A stretch of 64,000 nucleotides of DNA from Kitasatospora cheerisanensis KCTC 2395 (GCF_000696185.1 NZ_KK853997.1:4694432-4758431), one strand, 5' to 3'; counted from the first letter of the stretch, positions 18,635 through 28,591 are shown. Numbers and translations are program-made. The notes: generated by a model from the sequence alone, not told the origin.

Positions 18635-20911
18635 ATGTCCGAACTCATCGGCTTCAAACGCCACTTCACCCCGTACGTGGTCGACGGCGAGGCCGTCTAC
18701 CTGGTCTCCGAGCGCGGCGTCTCGGTGGTCGACGGCCGGCTCGCCCAGGCCCTCGCCCCGCTGCTGGACGGCACCCGCACCGCCGAGCAGATCGGCGCCG
18801 CCCTGGACGGCGTCGTCCCCGCCGACAAGGTCGGCGCGGGCGTCGACAAGCTCCGGGCCGGCGGCTGGGTCACCGCCGCCGACCCGGCCACCGACCGGCC
18901 CGCCGCGGCCTTCTTCGAGATGGCCGGGCAGGACGGCGACACCGCGGTGGCCGCGCTGCGCGCCGCGACCGTCCGGGTCGAGGTGTACGGCGACCTGGAC
19001 GCCGCCCCGTTCCTGGCGGCGCTCGCCGCCGCCGGGGTGACGGTCGACCAGGACGCCGCGTTCACCGTCGCCCTCGCCGAGGACTACCTGCACCCCGGCC
19101 TCGCCGACCGCAACCGGCAGGCCCTCGCCGACGGCCGCCCCTGGCTGCTGGCCCGCCCGGTCGGCTCGATCGTCTGGGTCGGCCCGGTGTTCAGCCCGGA
19201 CGGCCCGGACGCCGGGACAGCCGACGGCTCCGGCTGCTGGGAGTGCCTGGCGCACCGGCTGTCCGCCAACCGGCAGTCGCTCAGCTACCTGCAGCACCGC
19301 CTCGGCCAGGACGGCCCGATCTCCACCGCGGTCGCCCAGCTGCCCGCCACCCTCGCCCTCGGCACCCAGCTCGCCGCCCTGGAGACCGCCAAGTGGCTGG
19401 CCGGCGCCCGCCCCGCGCAGCCCGCCGTCACCACCCTGGACACCGTGCTGCTGGAGAGCGAGAAGCACGTCCTGGTCCGCCGCCCGCAGTGCCCGTCCTG
19501 CGGCGACGGCAGCATGGTGACGCGCCGTCAGCTGGAGCCGGTCCGCTTCGAGTCCCGCCCCAAGGCGTTCACCGCGGACGGCGGCCACCGCTCCGCCTCG
19601 CCCGAGGACATGCTGGAGAAGTACCGCCCCCAGCTCAGCCCCGTCACCGGCGTGGTCACCACCCTGGTCCCCGCCGCCCGCACCCCCACCGGCCTGCGGG
19701 TCTACGTCTCCGGGCAGAACCTGTCCCGGCAGAGCGGCGACCTCAAGCAGCTGCGCACCGGCCTGCGCTCGGTCAGCTGCGGCAAGGGCCGCACCGACGT
19801 GCAGGCCAGGGCGTCCGCGCTCGGCGAGGCCATGGAGCGCTTCTCCGGCGTCTTCCAGGGCGACGAGGCCCGCCGCCTCGCCACCTTCGCCGAACTCGGC
19901 GACGCCGCGATCCACCCCGAACGCACCCTGCTGTACTCGGCGAAGCAGTACGCCGAACGCGACCGCTGGAACGTCAAGCAGTCGATGTTCAACGTCGTCC
20001 CCGAGCCGTTCCGCACCGACGACCCGATCGAATGGTCCCCGGCCTGGTCGCTGACCGAACAGCGCCACCGCTGGCTGCCCACCCAGGCCATGTACTACGG
20101 CTACCGGCACCGCGGCCGGTTCTACGCCGCCGGCGACTCCAACGGCTGCGCCGCCGGCACCTCCTTCGAGGACGCCGTCCTGCAGGGCTTCCTGGAACTC
20201 GTCGAACGCGACGCCGTCGCGCTCTGGTGGTACAACCGCGTGCAGCGCCCCGCCGTCGACCTGGACTCCTTCGGCGACCCGTACATCGACCGGCTCCGCG
20301 AGGTCTACCGCGGCCTGCACCGGGAGATCTGGGCGCTCGACCTGACCGCCGACTTCGGCATCCCCGTGGTCGGCGCGTTCTCCCGCCGACTCGACGCGAC
20401 GCCGGGCCCGGGCACCAACGAGGACGTGCTGATCGCCTTCGGCGCCCACCTCGACCCGCACATCGCGCTCACCCGCGCCCTCACCGAGATGAACCAGTTC
20501 CTCGGCCCCGTGGCCGGCGACGAGCACGGCCGGGTCAACTACGCCGGTGCCGACCCCGAGCAGAAGGCCTGGTGGACCACCGCCACCGTCGCCAACCAGC
20601 CCTACCTGCTGCCCGACCCGCACGCCCCGCGCTCCACCCCCGCCAGCTGGCTCCCGCTCGCCGGGGCGGACCTCGCCGACGACCTGACGCTGGTTCAGCG
20701 GATCGTGGAGGACCGCGGCATGGAATTCCTGGTCGCCGACCAGACCCGGCCCGACGTCGGCCTGCCCGTCGCCCGGGTGATCGTCCCCGGCATGCGGCAC
20801 TTCTGGGCCCGCTTCGCCCCCGGCCGGCTCTACGACGTCCCGGTCCGGCTCGGCTGGCTCGACACCCCGACCCCGGAGAGCGAGCTCAACCCGATCCCCG
20901 TCTTCATCTGA
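18635..20911 (+). CDS. Fused E1-like/YcaO azoline cyclodehydratase
   Basis: 758 residues. The N-terminal half (about 1-300) is the E1-like leader-binding partner: a winged-helix-like start (RTAEQIGAALDG) and a zinc tetrathiolate of Cys201, Cys204, Cys286 and Cys289 (CWECL and CPSCG). The C-terminal half is YcaO, with the ATP-site segment ASALGEAMERFSG, later LVERDAVALWWYN, and a proline-containing C-terminus, LNPIPVFI, like the tail of true azoline cyclodehydratases. It should convert Cys or Ser of the core to thiazoline or oxazoline using ATP. A clear GAGGAG site precedes the ATG. Thioamide-forming YcaO proteins usually come with TfuA, which is absent, so azoline formation is the better guess. 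Confidence 0.92.
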   Translation: MSELIGFKRHFTPYVVDGEAVYLVSERGVSVVDGRLAQALAPLLDGTRTAEQIGAALDGVVPADKVGAGVDKLRAGGWVTAADPATDRPAAAFFEMAGQDGDTAVAALRAATVRVEVYGDLDAAPFLAALAAAGVTVDQDAAFTVALAEDYLHPGLADRNRQALADGRPWLLARPVGSIVWVGPVFSPDGPDAGTADGSGCWECLAHRLSANRQSLSYLQHRLGQDGPISTAVAQLPATLALGTQLAALETAKWLAGARPAQPAVTTLDTVLLESEKHVLVRRPQCPSCGDGSMVTRRQLEPVRFESRPKAFTADGGHRSASPEDMLEKYRPQLSPVTGVVTTLVPAARTPTGLRVYVSGQNLSRQSGDLKQLRTGLRSVSCGKGRTDVQARASALGEAMERFSGVFQGDEARRLATFAELGDAAIHPERTLLYSAKQYAERDRWNVKQSMFNVVPEPFRTDDPIEWSPAWSLTEQRHRWLPTQAMYYGYRHRGRFYAAGDSNGCAAGTSFEDAVLQGFLELVERDAVALWWYNRVQRPAVDLDSFGDPYIDRLREVYRGLHREIWALDLTADFGIPVVGAFSRRLDATPGPGTNEDVLIAFGAHLDPHIALTRALTEMNQFLGPVAGDEHGRVNYAGADPEQKAWWTTATVANQPYLLPDPHAPRSTPASWLPLAGADLADDLTLVQRIVEDRGMEFLVADQTRPDVGLPVARVIVPGMRHFWARFAPGRLYDVPVRLGWLDTPTPESELNPIPVFI

Positions 20912-20964
20912 CCGACGCGCGGAGCAGCCCGGCCCGGCTGCCCCGCCCACCCGGGGAGGTACCC

Positions 20965-22481
20965 ATGACCGTCATCGAACACCTGCCGCCCGCCCCCGCC
21001 ACCGGGGGCCACCGCCCGCTGCGCCGCCTGCTCCGGCTGCGCCCCGAGGTCGACGTCACCGCCCAGGGCGCCGACGTCGAACTCGCCCACCCCTGGGCCG
21101 CCAGCGCGTCCACGCCCTCGGCGAGCGCACCGTCGCCGCCCTCGCCGAACTCACCCGCACCGATGCCGACCTGGACGAACTCGCACTCGACCAGGTCCGG
21201 CTGCTGAAGCTGCTGGAACGCTTCCCGTACCTGGTCACCACCACCGTCGCCGACCCGCTCGGCACCCCGCTGGCCACCGCCGTGCCGATCGCCCGCTCCG
21301 CCGCACTGCCCGGATTCGCCCGCCCCACCGGCCGGTTGGTGCTCTCCCGGTTCGCCTACCTGCGCCGCCTGCCGGACGGCGCCGACGAGTCCTGCGTGCT
21401 CGAATCGCCGATGGCCCCGTTCCGGCTGATCCTGCACCGGGCGTCCGCCGGGGCCTTCGTCACCGCGCTCGCCACCTCCCGCACCGCCCAGCAGGCCGCC
21501 CTGCTCGCCGGCCTGTCCACCGGCGAGGGCGAGGCGCTCGCCGGACTGCTCGCCGGCGGCGGCTTCCTGGACGCCGGGCAGGGCGCCGAAGCCCCGCTCT
21601 GGGACTTCCACGACCTGCTGTTCCACGCCCGCAGCCGCCCCGGCCGGCACGACTACCCGACCGGCGGCGTCTTCGCCCACCAGGACGTCCCGCAGCTCCC
21701 CGCCGTCTCCGGCCCCGGCGCCCGCGAGGAGGGCGAGGGCATCGACCTGCCCGTCCCCGACTGGGACACCGTGGTCGCCCGCGACCCCGCGCTCAGCGAG
21801 GTCCTGGAGGGCCGCCGCTCGGTCCGCTCCTACGCCGAGACCCCGGTGACGCTCGACCAGCTCGCCGAACTGCTCTACCGGGTGGCCCGGGTCCGCCGCG
21901 TGATCCCCGGCGACCCCGCCGACCCGCACGGCTACGACGGCGTCGAACGCCCCTACCCGGCCGGCGGCGCCACCGGCGAACTCGAGGTCTACCTCTCGGT
22001 GGTCAAGTGCGTCGGCCTGGAACCCGGCGTCTACCGCTACGACGCCGCCGCCCACCGGCTGCGCCCCCGCCCGTTCCAGCACCCCGGCGAGGAGGCCGCG
22101 TTCGGCGAACTCGTCACCGCCGCCTGGCGGGCCACCGCCTGCACCGTCGACCCGCAGGTGCTGCTCACCGTCACCAGCCGGTTCGGCCGGCTGTCCTGGA
22201 AGTACAGCCAGATCGCCTACGCGCTGACCCTCAAGCACGTCGGCGTGCTCTACCAGACGCTCTACCTGGTGGCCACCGCCATGGGCCTGGCCCCCTGCGG
22301 CCTCGGCTCCGGCGACACCGACGCCGCCGCCCGCGCGCTCGGCCTGGACTGGACCGCCGAGTCCTCCGTCGGCGAGTTCCTGATCGGCAGCCGCCCCGCC
22401 GGCGTCCCGCGCACCGCGCACGGCTTCGCCGACGTGGTGGAGGCCGCCCGCGGCGGGGAGGGCTTCGGCGAGAACTTCTGA
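20965..22481 (+). CDS. SagB/ThcOx-type FMN dehydrogenase, one frame break
   Basis: About 505 residues after one C is restored at 21099-21102, which joins MTVIEHLPPAPATGG... to the frame with RVHALGERTVAALAEL. The C-terminal half is a nitroreductase fold: RRSVRSYAETPVTLDQLAELL, GGATGELEVYLS and the long helix region SWKYSQIAYALTLKHVG. Such enzymes oxidise azolines to azoles with FMN and are the usual partner of a YcaO cyclodehydratase. The N-terminal half resembles the winged-helix lead of SagB family members. The ribosome binding site is GGGGAGG. It is the last gene of the operon; a terminator follows. Confidence 0.85.
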
Positions 22482-22501
22482 ACCGCGCGCACGCACGCCT
22501 G

Positions 22502-22530
22502 CGACCCGTCAGCGGGAACCTGACGGGTCG
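22502..22530. terminator. Bidirectional terminator at the end of the RiPP operon
   Basis: CGACCCGTCAG (22502-22512) pairs perfectly with CTGACGGGTCG (22520-22530), loop CGGGAAC. It sits between the dehydrogenase (plus) and the response regulator (minus), both of which end here. Confidence 0.7.
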
Positions 22531-22555
22531 TCGGCGAGCCTGCGCCCCTCCCGGA

Positions 22556-23241
22556 CTACAGCCAGCCGCACTCGCGAGCGATCCGGATCGCGTCGCACCG
22601 GTTGCGCGCGCCGGTCTTGGCGATCGCCGCCGACACGTAGTTGCGGACCGTCCCCGGCGACAGGGACAGCGCCGCCGCCGCCTCCTGCACCGTGCTGCCC
22701 TCGGCGATCTCGCCGAGCACCGCCAGCTCCCGGCGGCTGAGCGGACCGGACTGCCCGGCGCGCACCACGTCCAGCACCAGCCGCGGGTCGTACACCCGGC
22801 CGCCGCGGGCCAGCTCGCGCACCGCCGCGATCAGCGCCGGCGCCTGCACGTCCTTCAGCAGTACCCCGGCCGCGCCCTCCACCAGCGCCCGCCGCGACTG
22901 CGCCGTGCGCGGCAGGGCCGGCACCAGCAGCAGCACCGCCGTGCCCGGCGCGACCAGTTGCAGGCGCTGCGCGTCCGCCGTCGCCTCCGGCTGCTCCGGG
23001 TCCAGCCCGATCACCGCGACCGCCGGGCGCGCCCCGCCGCGACCGCCACGGCCTCCTCGCCGCCGGCCGCCTCGGCGACCACCGCGAGGTCGTCCTCCCG
23101 GTCCAGCAGGGCCCCCAGCCCCGATCGGAACAGGTGGTGCCGGTCGGCCAGCAGCACCCTGGTCGGGCTCGCCGCCACGGCGAGCGGAAACGGATGGGAC
23201 GGGGCCCGCTGCACCAGCGGGCGTTCCAGTGCGGTGGTCAT
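22556..23241 (-). CDS. Atypical NarL/LuxR-type response regulator, one frame break
   Basis: About 228 residues when one base is restored in CCCC 23032-23035 (minus-strand GGGG). The receiver starts VLLADRHHLFRSGLGALLD. Where normal receivers have the phosphoacceptor Asp (VLLDLRMP), this one reads VAVIGLDPEQP, apparently Gly, and one of the two acidic-pocket residues is Arg; the Lys of LLKDV is kept. The C-terminal LuxR helix-turn-helix is normal (LSRRELAVLGEIAEG, LSPGTVRNYVSAAIAKTG). Such pseudo-receivers are common among antibiotic-cluster regulators and often do not need a kinase. It is convergent with the RiPP operon and probably regulates it. Confidence 0.78.
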
Positions 23242-23275
23242 CCGGACGTCTCCCCAGCTCCCCGGCCCGGCCCGG

Positions 23276-23545
23276 TCAGCCCCAGCCCCAGGTGCCCAGC
23301 TGCGCCGGCGTGCTGGAGGTCGGGCTGCCCGAGGGGGCCGGCGGCACGCTCGGACCGACCACGATCGCCTGCTCCGCCTGCTCCGCTGCGTCGGCCGGCG
23401 ACAGCGGCCCGTCCGCGACCGCGCCGTCCGCCGTGACCACCGCGCCGGGCCGGGCCGGCCCGGCCAGTTCGGCGGCGGTGGCGACACCGCCCACCAGCAT
23501 CGCACCCAGAGCGGCAAGCGTGACAAAACGGATGTTCAGCGTCAT
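23276..23545 (-). CDS. Small exported protein of unknown function
   Basis: 89 residues. The N-terminus (MTLNIRFVTLAALGAMLVGG) looks like a signal peptide or single anchor with a short positive lead; the rest is Ala/Pro/Ser-rich, with no Cys and no catalytic motif, ending in TWGWG. It precedes the response regulator on the same strand with a gap of about 34 bases, so the two may share a transcript. I do not recognise a family. Confidence 0.55.
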   Translation of the reverse strand: MTLNIRFVTLAALGAMLVGGVATAAELAGPARPGAVVTADGAVADGPLSPADAAEQAEQAIVVGPSVPPAPSGSPTSSTPAQLGTWGWG

Positions 23546-23790
23546 GGGAGTGCCCGATCCTCTCGCATTCGGCCGGTCCCCGGGCTGCCGCCGGGGCCGC
23601 GTGGTGTGAACTGCCGTCAGGTCCGGTCCGATCCGCGTCCCCCGCCGGGGGCTGCTCCCGCGGTCCCGCACCGCCGTCCTGCCGACATGACGAGAGTGGC
23701 CCCCGCGGCACGTCCGTGTCAGCACCCCGGGCTGGCACCACAGTGCCGTGACACCGAGCGGCCAGCCCGTCACCGGCCGGCCACCCGCGG

Positions 23791-24123
23791 TCAACTGCGG
23801 GCGCGGGCCTGCAGCATCCCCAGCGCGATCCACGGATCCGCTTCGCACCGCACCGTCGTCCAGCCCGCCAGCGGCCCGCCCGGCTCCGCCAGCGCACCCG
23901 CACCGGCCCGCAGCGAGCGCTCCGCCGCCAGCAGCGAGGGCGCCGTCAGGAAGCACACCGCCGCCAGCCCGTCCGGACCGGCCAGCACCCGGGCGTGACA
24001 CATCCGGGCCCCGTCCAGCGGCAGCCGCATCAGGGCGGCCCGCACCGGACCGGCCCCGGCCTCCGTCCCCGGCCCGCCGAGCAGGGGCCGCGACGGGATC
24101 AGCTCCAGACGGATCGCGTACAC
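23791..24123 (-). CDS. Hypothetical protein of 110 residues
   Basis: Chosen start is GTG at 24123, giving VYAIRLELIPSRPLLGG, with a G run just upstream; the frame is open further upstream to 24303 without better support. Two Cys lie in the body (MCHARVL and VCFLTAP), and the C-terminal half reads like a small alpha/beta fold (GWTTVRCEADPWIALGML). No membrane segment and no known motif. It lies among cluster regulators, divergent from the LuxR gene at 24405. The 245 bases separating it from the small exported protein gene hold nothing I can name. Confidence 0.45.
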   Translation of the reverse strand: MYAIRLELIPSRPLLGGPGTEAGAGPVRAALMRLPLDGARMCHARVLAGPDGLAAVCFLTAPSLLAAERSLRAGAGALAEPGGPLAGWTTVRCEADPWIALGMLQARARS

Positions 24124-24404
24124 CCCCCCAGCGTGACAAACCCGGAGCCCCGCCGGACCGCGCCACGGGTGACACATCTCCGCCTGGCACGAATATGACA
24201 GTTGCCCGACACCCTTCACGATTCGGCCACCTGTCCGACAGAATCTCCGCAAGGCTGTTCTGAACCCGGGCACCACGGCGCTAACCTGACGGCCGATCAG
24301 CACGAAACACGGGGTGGAGCGCCGCGACCCGGCGCGCGTGGGAGGGCCGAGATGAACAGAGCGACGCGGACGGGCAGCGGACGGGACGCACGGAAGACCG
24401 ACCG

Positions 24405-25415
24405 TTGACCGCCGGCGGCCCGATCGGGCTCGACGCCTTCGGCGAAGCCGTCTACCGGGCGATGCTGCTGCACCCCGACCTCGACACCGGCGGCCTCGCC
24501 GCCCACCTCGACACCACCGAGAGCGAGATCTTCGGAGCCCTCGACCGCCTCGCCGACCTCGCCCTCACCCGCCCCGCCAGCTGCGGCACCCGCTGGCGCG
24601 CCGTCAACCCCGAACGCGGCCTCGCCGCCCTGCTCGCCCACCAGGAGGCCGAGGCCGCCCGCCGCCAGCGCGAGATGGAACGCAGCCGCGCCGCCATGGC
24701 CGGCCTGATCGCCGAGTACGCCAACCTGCACGCCCCCGGCGAACAGCGCGGCATCGAGATGCTCTCCAGCCTCGACCAGGTCCGCGACCGGCTCGTCCAA
24801 CTCGCCTCCGACGCCACCGCCGAAGTGCTCGCCTTCGCCCCCGGCGGCCCGCAGCCCGCCCAGGTCATGGAGGCCAGCCGCACCCTCGACCAGGAGACCC
24901 TGGAACGCGGCGTCCGGATGCGCACCGTCTACCAGGACAGCGTCCGCAACGACCCCGCCACCGTGCAGTACGCCCGCTGGCTGCACGGCCTCGGCGGCGC
25001 CGTCCGCACCGCGCCCACCCTGCCGCTGCGCATGATCGTCGTCGACAACGCCACCGCCATCGTCCCGATCGACCCCGAGGACCCCCGCAAGGGCGCCGTG
25101 CTGCTCCAGAGCCCCGGCGTGGTCGCCGCCCTGCGCGCCCTCTTCGACCAGGTCTGGGACCACGCCCGCCCGCTCGGCGAATCCACCCAGCGCGACCCGC
25201 ACGGCCTCACCGGCCAGGAACGCGAACTGCTGCGCCTGCTCGCCGACGGCCTCACCGACGAACGGGCCGGCCAGCGCCTCGGCGTCTCGCTGCGCACCGT
25301 CCGCCGGATGATGGCCGACCTGATGGTCCGGATGGACGCCCGCAGCCGCTTCCAGGCCGGCATCCAGGTCGCCGCCCTCGGCTGGCTGGAAGCCGCCGAG
25401 GACGCCCCCGCCTGA
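24405..25415 (+). CDS. LuxR-family regulator with TrmB-like N-terminus
   Basis: 336 residues. The N-terminal winged helix (LHPDLDTGGLAAHLDTTESE) is TrmB-like; the middle ligand-like domain carries a coiled stretch (HQEAEAARRQREMERSRAAM); the C-terminal LuxR helix-turn-helix is LTGQERELLRLLADGLTDE followed by LGVSLRTVRRMMADLM. Start is TTG, with GGAAG upstream. Proteins of this layout are frequent pathway-specific regulators in streptomycete RiPP and NRPS clusters. It is the last gene before the MurJ gene, three bases from that convergent stop, so there is no room for a separate terminator. The 281-base gap upstream should hold its promoter; I see no clear box. Confidence 0.82.
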   Translation: MTAGGPIGLDAFGEAVYRAMLLHPDLDTGGLAAHLDTTESEIFGALDRLADLALTRPASCGTRWRAVNPERGLAALLAHQEAEAARRQREMERSRAAMAGLIAEYANLHAPGEQRGIEMLSSLDQVRDRLVQLASDATAEVLAFAPGGPQPAQVMEASRTLDQETLERGVRMRTVYQDSVRNDPATVQYARWLHGLGGAVRTAPTLPLRMIVVDNATAIVPIDPEDPRKGAVLLQSPGVVAALRALFDQVWDHARPLGESTQRDPHGLTGQERELLRLLADGLTDERAGQRLGVSLRTVRRMMADLMVRMDARSRFQAGIQVAALGWLEAAEDAPA

Positions 25416-25418
25416 CCG

Positions 25419-27460
25419 CTACCGCCGGTGCTTGCCCCCGGCGGCCGGCGCCGGCGCCGGGTACGGGATCCGCAGCTTGCGGGCGAACGGCGCCACCGAC
25501 GCGCCCACGCCCAGCGGACGCGCCAGCACGAACAGCGACAGCAGCACCGCCAGCGCACCCGCGGCCAGCCCCAGCAGGCTGCCGAACAGGCCCGCGCCGA
25601 ACCGCCCCGCCAGCCAGTGCGCCGCCAGCGCACCCGGCAGGCAGGCCAGCACCAGGCCCACGTGCAGGGTCACCAGCCGGAAGCCCTCCAGCCCGCTGCC
25701 GCGCCGGCCGCGCCGCACCCCCAGGTCCACGGTGGCGTTCGCACCCGGCGCGAAGGCGTCGGTGCGCAGCACCATGGTCGAGTCCAGGTCCGGCTCCGGC
25801 TCCGCGGCGGGCGCCGCGGCCGGCGGGGCGCCCTTCGCCAGCCGGCGGCCCAGCGCGACGCCGGTCACCACCACCGACAGGGTGGCGGCCGCGGTGTGCG
25901 CCACCGCCATGCCGATCACCTTGTCCTGCAACGGCAGCACCTGGTACGCCACCCAGCACAGCGCGGCGTTCGTCCCGGTGGAGACCAGGGTCAGCCAGAA
26001 CGGCGTCCTGGCGTCGCCCATCGCGTAGAAGCCGCGGGCCAGGCCGTACTGGGCGCAGAAGGCCGGCAGGCCGACGGCGAAGGCCATCAGCAGCTGGCCC
26101 ACCACCATGGCGTCGTCGTGCACCGTCGTCCCGGAGCCGTAGCCGTACGCGGCCATCGCGATCTGCGAGCCCAGCGCGAAGAACAGCACGGCGGCGGTGA
26201 CCACCATCGCCGCCGAGGAGCGCAGCACCGCCGACAGGTCCTCGCCGATCTTCCGGTAGTCGCCCGCCGTCGCGGACCGCGCCATGCTCGGCAGCAGCGC
26301 CGTCACCAGCGACACCGTGATCACGCCCTGCGGGACCACGAACAGCGCGTAGGCGTTGTTGTAGGCGGAGAAGCCGCGGCCGCCCGCGATGCCCGCGTCG
26401 TGCGCCGCCCGGCCCGCGCCGGTGCTCAGACTGGTGATCACCGCGAAGGACAGCTGGGTGGCCGCCACCAGGGCCAGCGCCCAGCCCGCCGCGCGCAGCG
26501 GCCGGGCCAGGCCCGCGCCGCGCCAGTCGAAGCGCGGACGGTAGGAGAACCCGGCCGAGCGCAGCGAGGGCAGCAGCGCGGCCGCCTGCACCACGATGCC
26601 GAGCGTCGAGCCGAGGCCCAGCAGCAGCGCGTCGCCGCTGCTCACCTCCTCGGCCGCGTAGGCGTGGTGCCCCATCGCCAGGTAGCCGCCGAACATGCCG
26701 ATCGCCACCACGTTGTTCAGCACCGGCGTCCACATCATCGCGCCGAACCGGTCCCGGGCGTTCAGCACCTGCCCGAGCAGGGTGAACACGCCGTAGAACA
26801 GGATCTGCGGCAGGCAGTACCGGGCGAAGGTGATCGCCAGCTCGCGCTGCACCCCGCTGAACTCGGAGTAGACGTCGACGATCTGCGGCGCGAACAGCCA
26901 GGCGGCCAGCGTCAGCACCACCAGGATCACGCCGCACAGGGTCAGCAGCCGGTCGGTGTACGCCTGGCCGCCGTCCTTGTGGGTCTGCATCGCGTGCACC
27001 AGCTCCGGCACGAACACCGAGGCCAGCACACCGCCGATCAGCATCATGTAGACGATGTTCGGCAGCGAGTTCGCCACGTTGAAGGCCTCGCCGGCCGGGC
27101 CGGTGGTCAGCGCCGCCACGATCACCGCGCTGCGCACGAAGCCCAGCGCACGGGACGCCAGCGAGCCCAGCGCCATGATCAGCCCGTTGCGGCCGGTGGA
27201 CGCGGCGGGCTTGGCGGCGGGCTTCGCCGGCTCCTGCTGCTCGCCCGCCCGCGGCGCGGGCACCGGCGGGGCCGGCGGCAGCGGGGCGGCGGCGGGTGGC
27301 CGGCCTGGTCGAACTGGGCGGGGATCCGGCCGAGCTGCACGGTCGGCGGGTCCGCCGGGACGTACGGGCCGCCCTGCCGGGCGTACGGGTCGTAAGGGTC
27401 GCTCGGGCCGTTCTGCCGGGCGTACGGGTCGTTCGGGCCGTCCGCGGTGTGCATGGTCAT
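25419..27460 (-). CDS. murJ: MurJ/MviN-type lipid II flippase, one frame break
   Basis: About 680 residues and some 14 membrane helices. The core starts ALGSLASRALGFVRSAVIV and contains AFNVANSLPNIVYMMLIGG and VQAAALLPSLR, typical of the MOP-superfamily MurJ fold that flips lipid-linked peptidoglycan precursors. The N-terminus is a cytoplasmic Pro/Tyr/Arg-rich extension of about 90 residues with repeated DPYARQ. The frame breaks in GGGG near 27283-27286: one more base joins the DPYARQ lead, behind a good ribosome binding site (GGGGGG), to the core. Without the correction a spurious Arg/Pro-rich N-terminus results. It is likely a paralogue specific to this region rather than the essential copy, but that cannot be settled here. 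Confidence 0.82.
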
Positions 27461-27763
27461 CGGACCCCCCGTCGATCGGTGCCCGTCCGGCGTTGCGTGG
27501 GAAGTGCGGGAGATCGGTCCGGGCCGGGCCCCGCTCGCCGGTTGCAGGGTGCATCCAGCCGCAGAAGTCTGCCGCAAGACGGCACCCGATGGGGAGTCGG
27601 GTGCCGCTCGGCGGCCCTCCCGGCCCGTCGCCGCAGGTGCCCGGGGGCCTTGGGACACCGGGCGCCGAGCGCCGTTTCCGCCCGGAAACACGCGGATTGC
27701 CGCCCGCGTCCGTTCCCTCCCCAGGAGGACCCGAATGCGGTGTGTGACGTTGCTCACGAACCG
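27461..27763. other. Intergenic region upstream of murJ
   Basis: About 300 bases between the PAP2 stop and the murJ start, both genes on the minus strand. It should carry the murJ promoter. I see no convincing promoter boxes, terminator or small gene. Confidence 0.5.
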
Positions 27764-28591
27764 TCAGGAACGGCCCGGGTCATGGTTCCCGGCGGGTTCC
27801 GCCGGCAGCGGCGGGGCCAGCACCCGCTGCACCCGGGGCCGCTGCCGCCAGTGCAGCCGCCGGACGTCCCGGCCGAGCCGGCCCGGCAGCCAGACCTCCG
27901 CCGCCAGCGTGACCGCGGCCAGCACCGCGGCCGCCGCCGCCCAGCCGGCCAGCACGTCGCTGGGGTAGTGCACGCCCAGCGCCAGCCTGGTCCAGCCGAC
28001 GCCCAGCACGGTGAGCACCGCGCCGGTGCCCGCCACCGCCCGCACCGCCCGGTCGGCGCGCGGCCACACCAGCATCAGCAGCACCCCGCAGGCCACCGCC
28101 GAGGCGATTGCGTGCCCGGACGGGAAGCCCGCGCCGGAGCCGACCGCCACCGGGTCGGCGAAGGACGGCCGGGGCCGGCCGATCACCGCCCGGCCGATCG
28201 CGCTGGCCGCCCAGCCCAGCAGGCCCTGCACGACCACCCAGGCGGCCAGCGCCCGGGCCCGGACGCACCACAGCCAGAGCGCGGCGGCGGCCAGCAGCGC
28301 GCGCATCGTCCACGGCGCGCCCAGGTCGGCCAGCGTCTGCATGGCCGCCGTCCACACCGGGTGCTGCACCGCGTACCGGTGCAGCGCCGCCACGCAGTCC
28401 TGGTCGAGCCGGGCCAGCGGCGGCCAGCCGGTCTCCACCAGCACCAGCAGCACCGCGAACAGCAGGACGGACGCCGGTCCGATCCAGGCACAACGGAGCA
28501 GCGTCCGGCGTTGAACCGGAGAGCGGCGGCTGCCGCGGGCGCCGTCCGGGGGCTCGCCGGCCGCCCGCGGGCCATCGGTGGACTGGTGCAT
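27764..28591 (-). CDS. PAP2 superfamily membrane phosphatase
   Basis: 275 residues with about six membrane segments. The three phosphatase motifs are visible: GRAVIGRPRP (motif 1, its usual Lys replaced), FPSGHA (motif 2) and GWTRLALGVHYPSD (motif 3, Arg, His and Asp present). It probably removes phosphate from a lipid such as undecaprenyl pyrophosphate or phosphatidate on the outer face of the membrane. GGGAAGG precedes the ATG. Neighbouring the MurJ-like gene on the same strand, a role in lipid-carrier recycling is plausible. An N-terminal 35-residue cytoplasmic lead is rich in Arg, Gly and Pro. Confidence 0.82.
   Translation of the reverse strand: MHQSTDGPRAAGEPPDGARGSRRSPVQRRTLLRCAWIGPASVLLFAVLLVLVETGWPPLARLDQDCVAALHRYAVQHPVWTAAMQTLADLGAPWTMRALLAAAALWLWCVRARALAAWVVVQGLLGWAASAIGRAVIGRPRPSFADPVAVGSGAGFPSGHAIASAVACGVLLMLVWPRADRAVRAVAGTGAVLTVLGVGWTRLALGVHYPSDVLAGWAAAAAVLAAVTLAAEVWLPGRLGRDVRRLHWRQRPRVQRVLAPPLPAEPAGNHDPGRS

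Noticed and set aside
18635..20911. Thioamide-forming YcaO
   Set aside because: No TfuA-like partner; the fused E1-like domain with four zinc Cys, the PIP-containing C-terminus and the SagB neighbour fit azoline formation.
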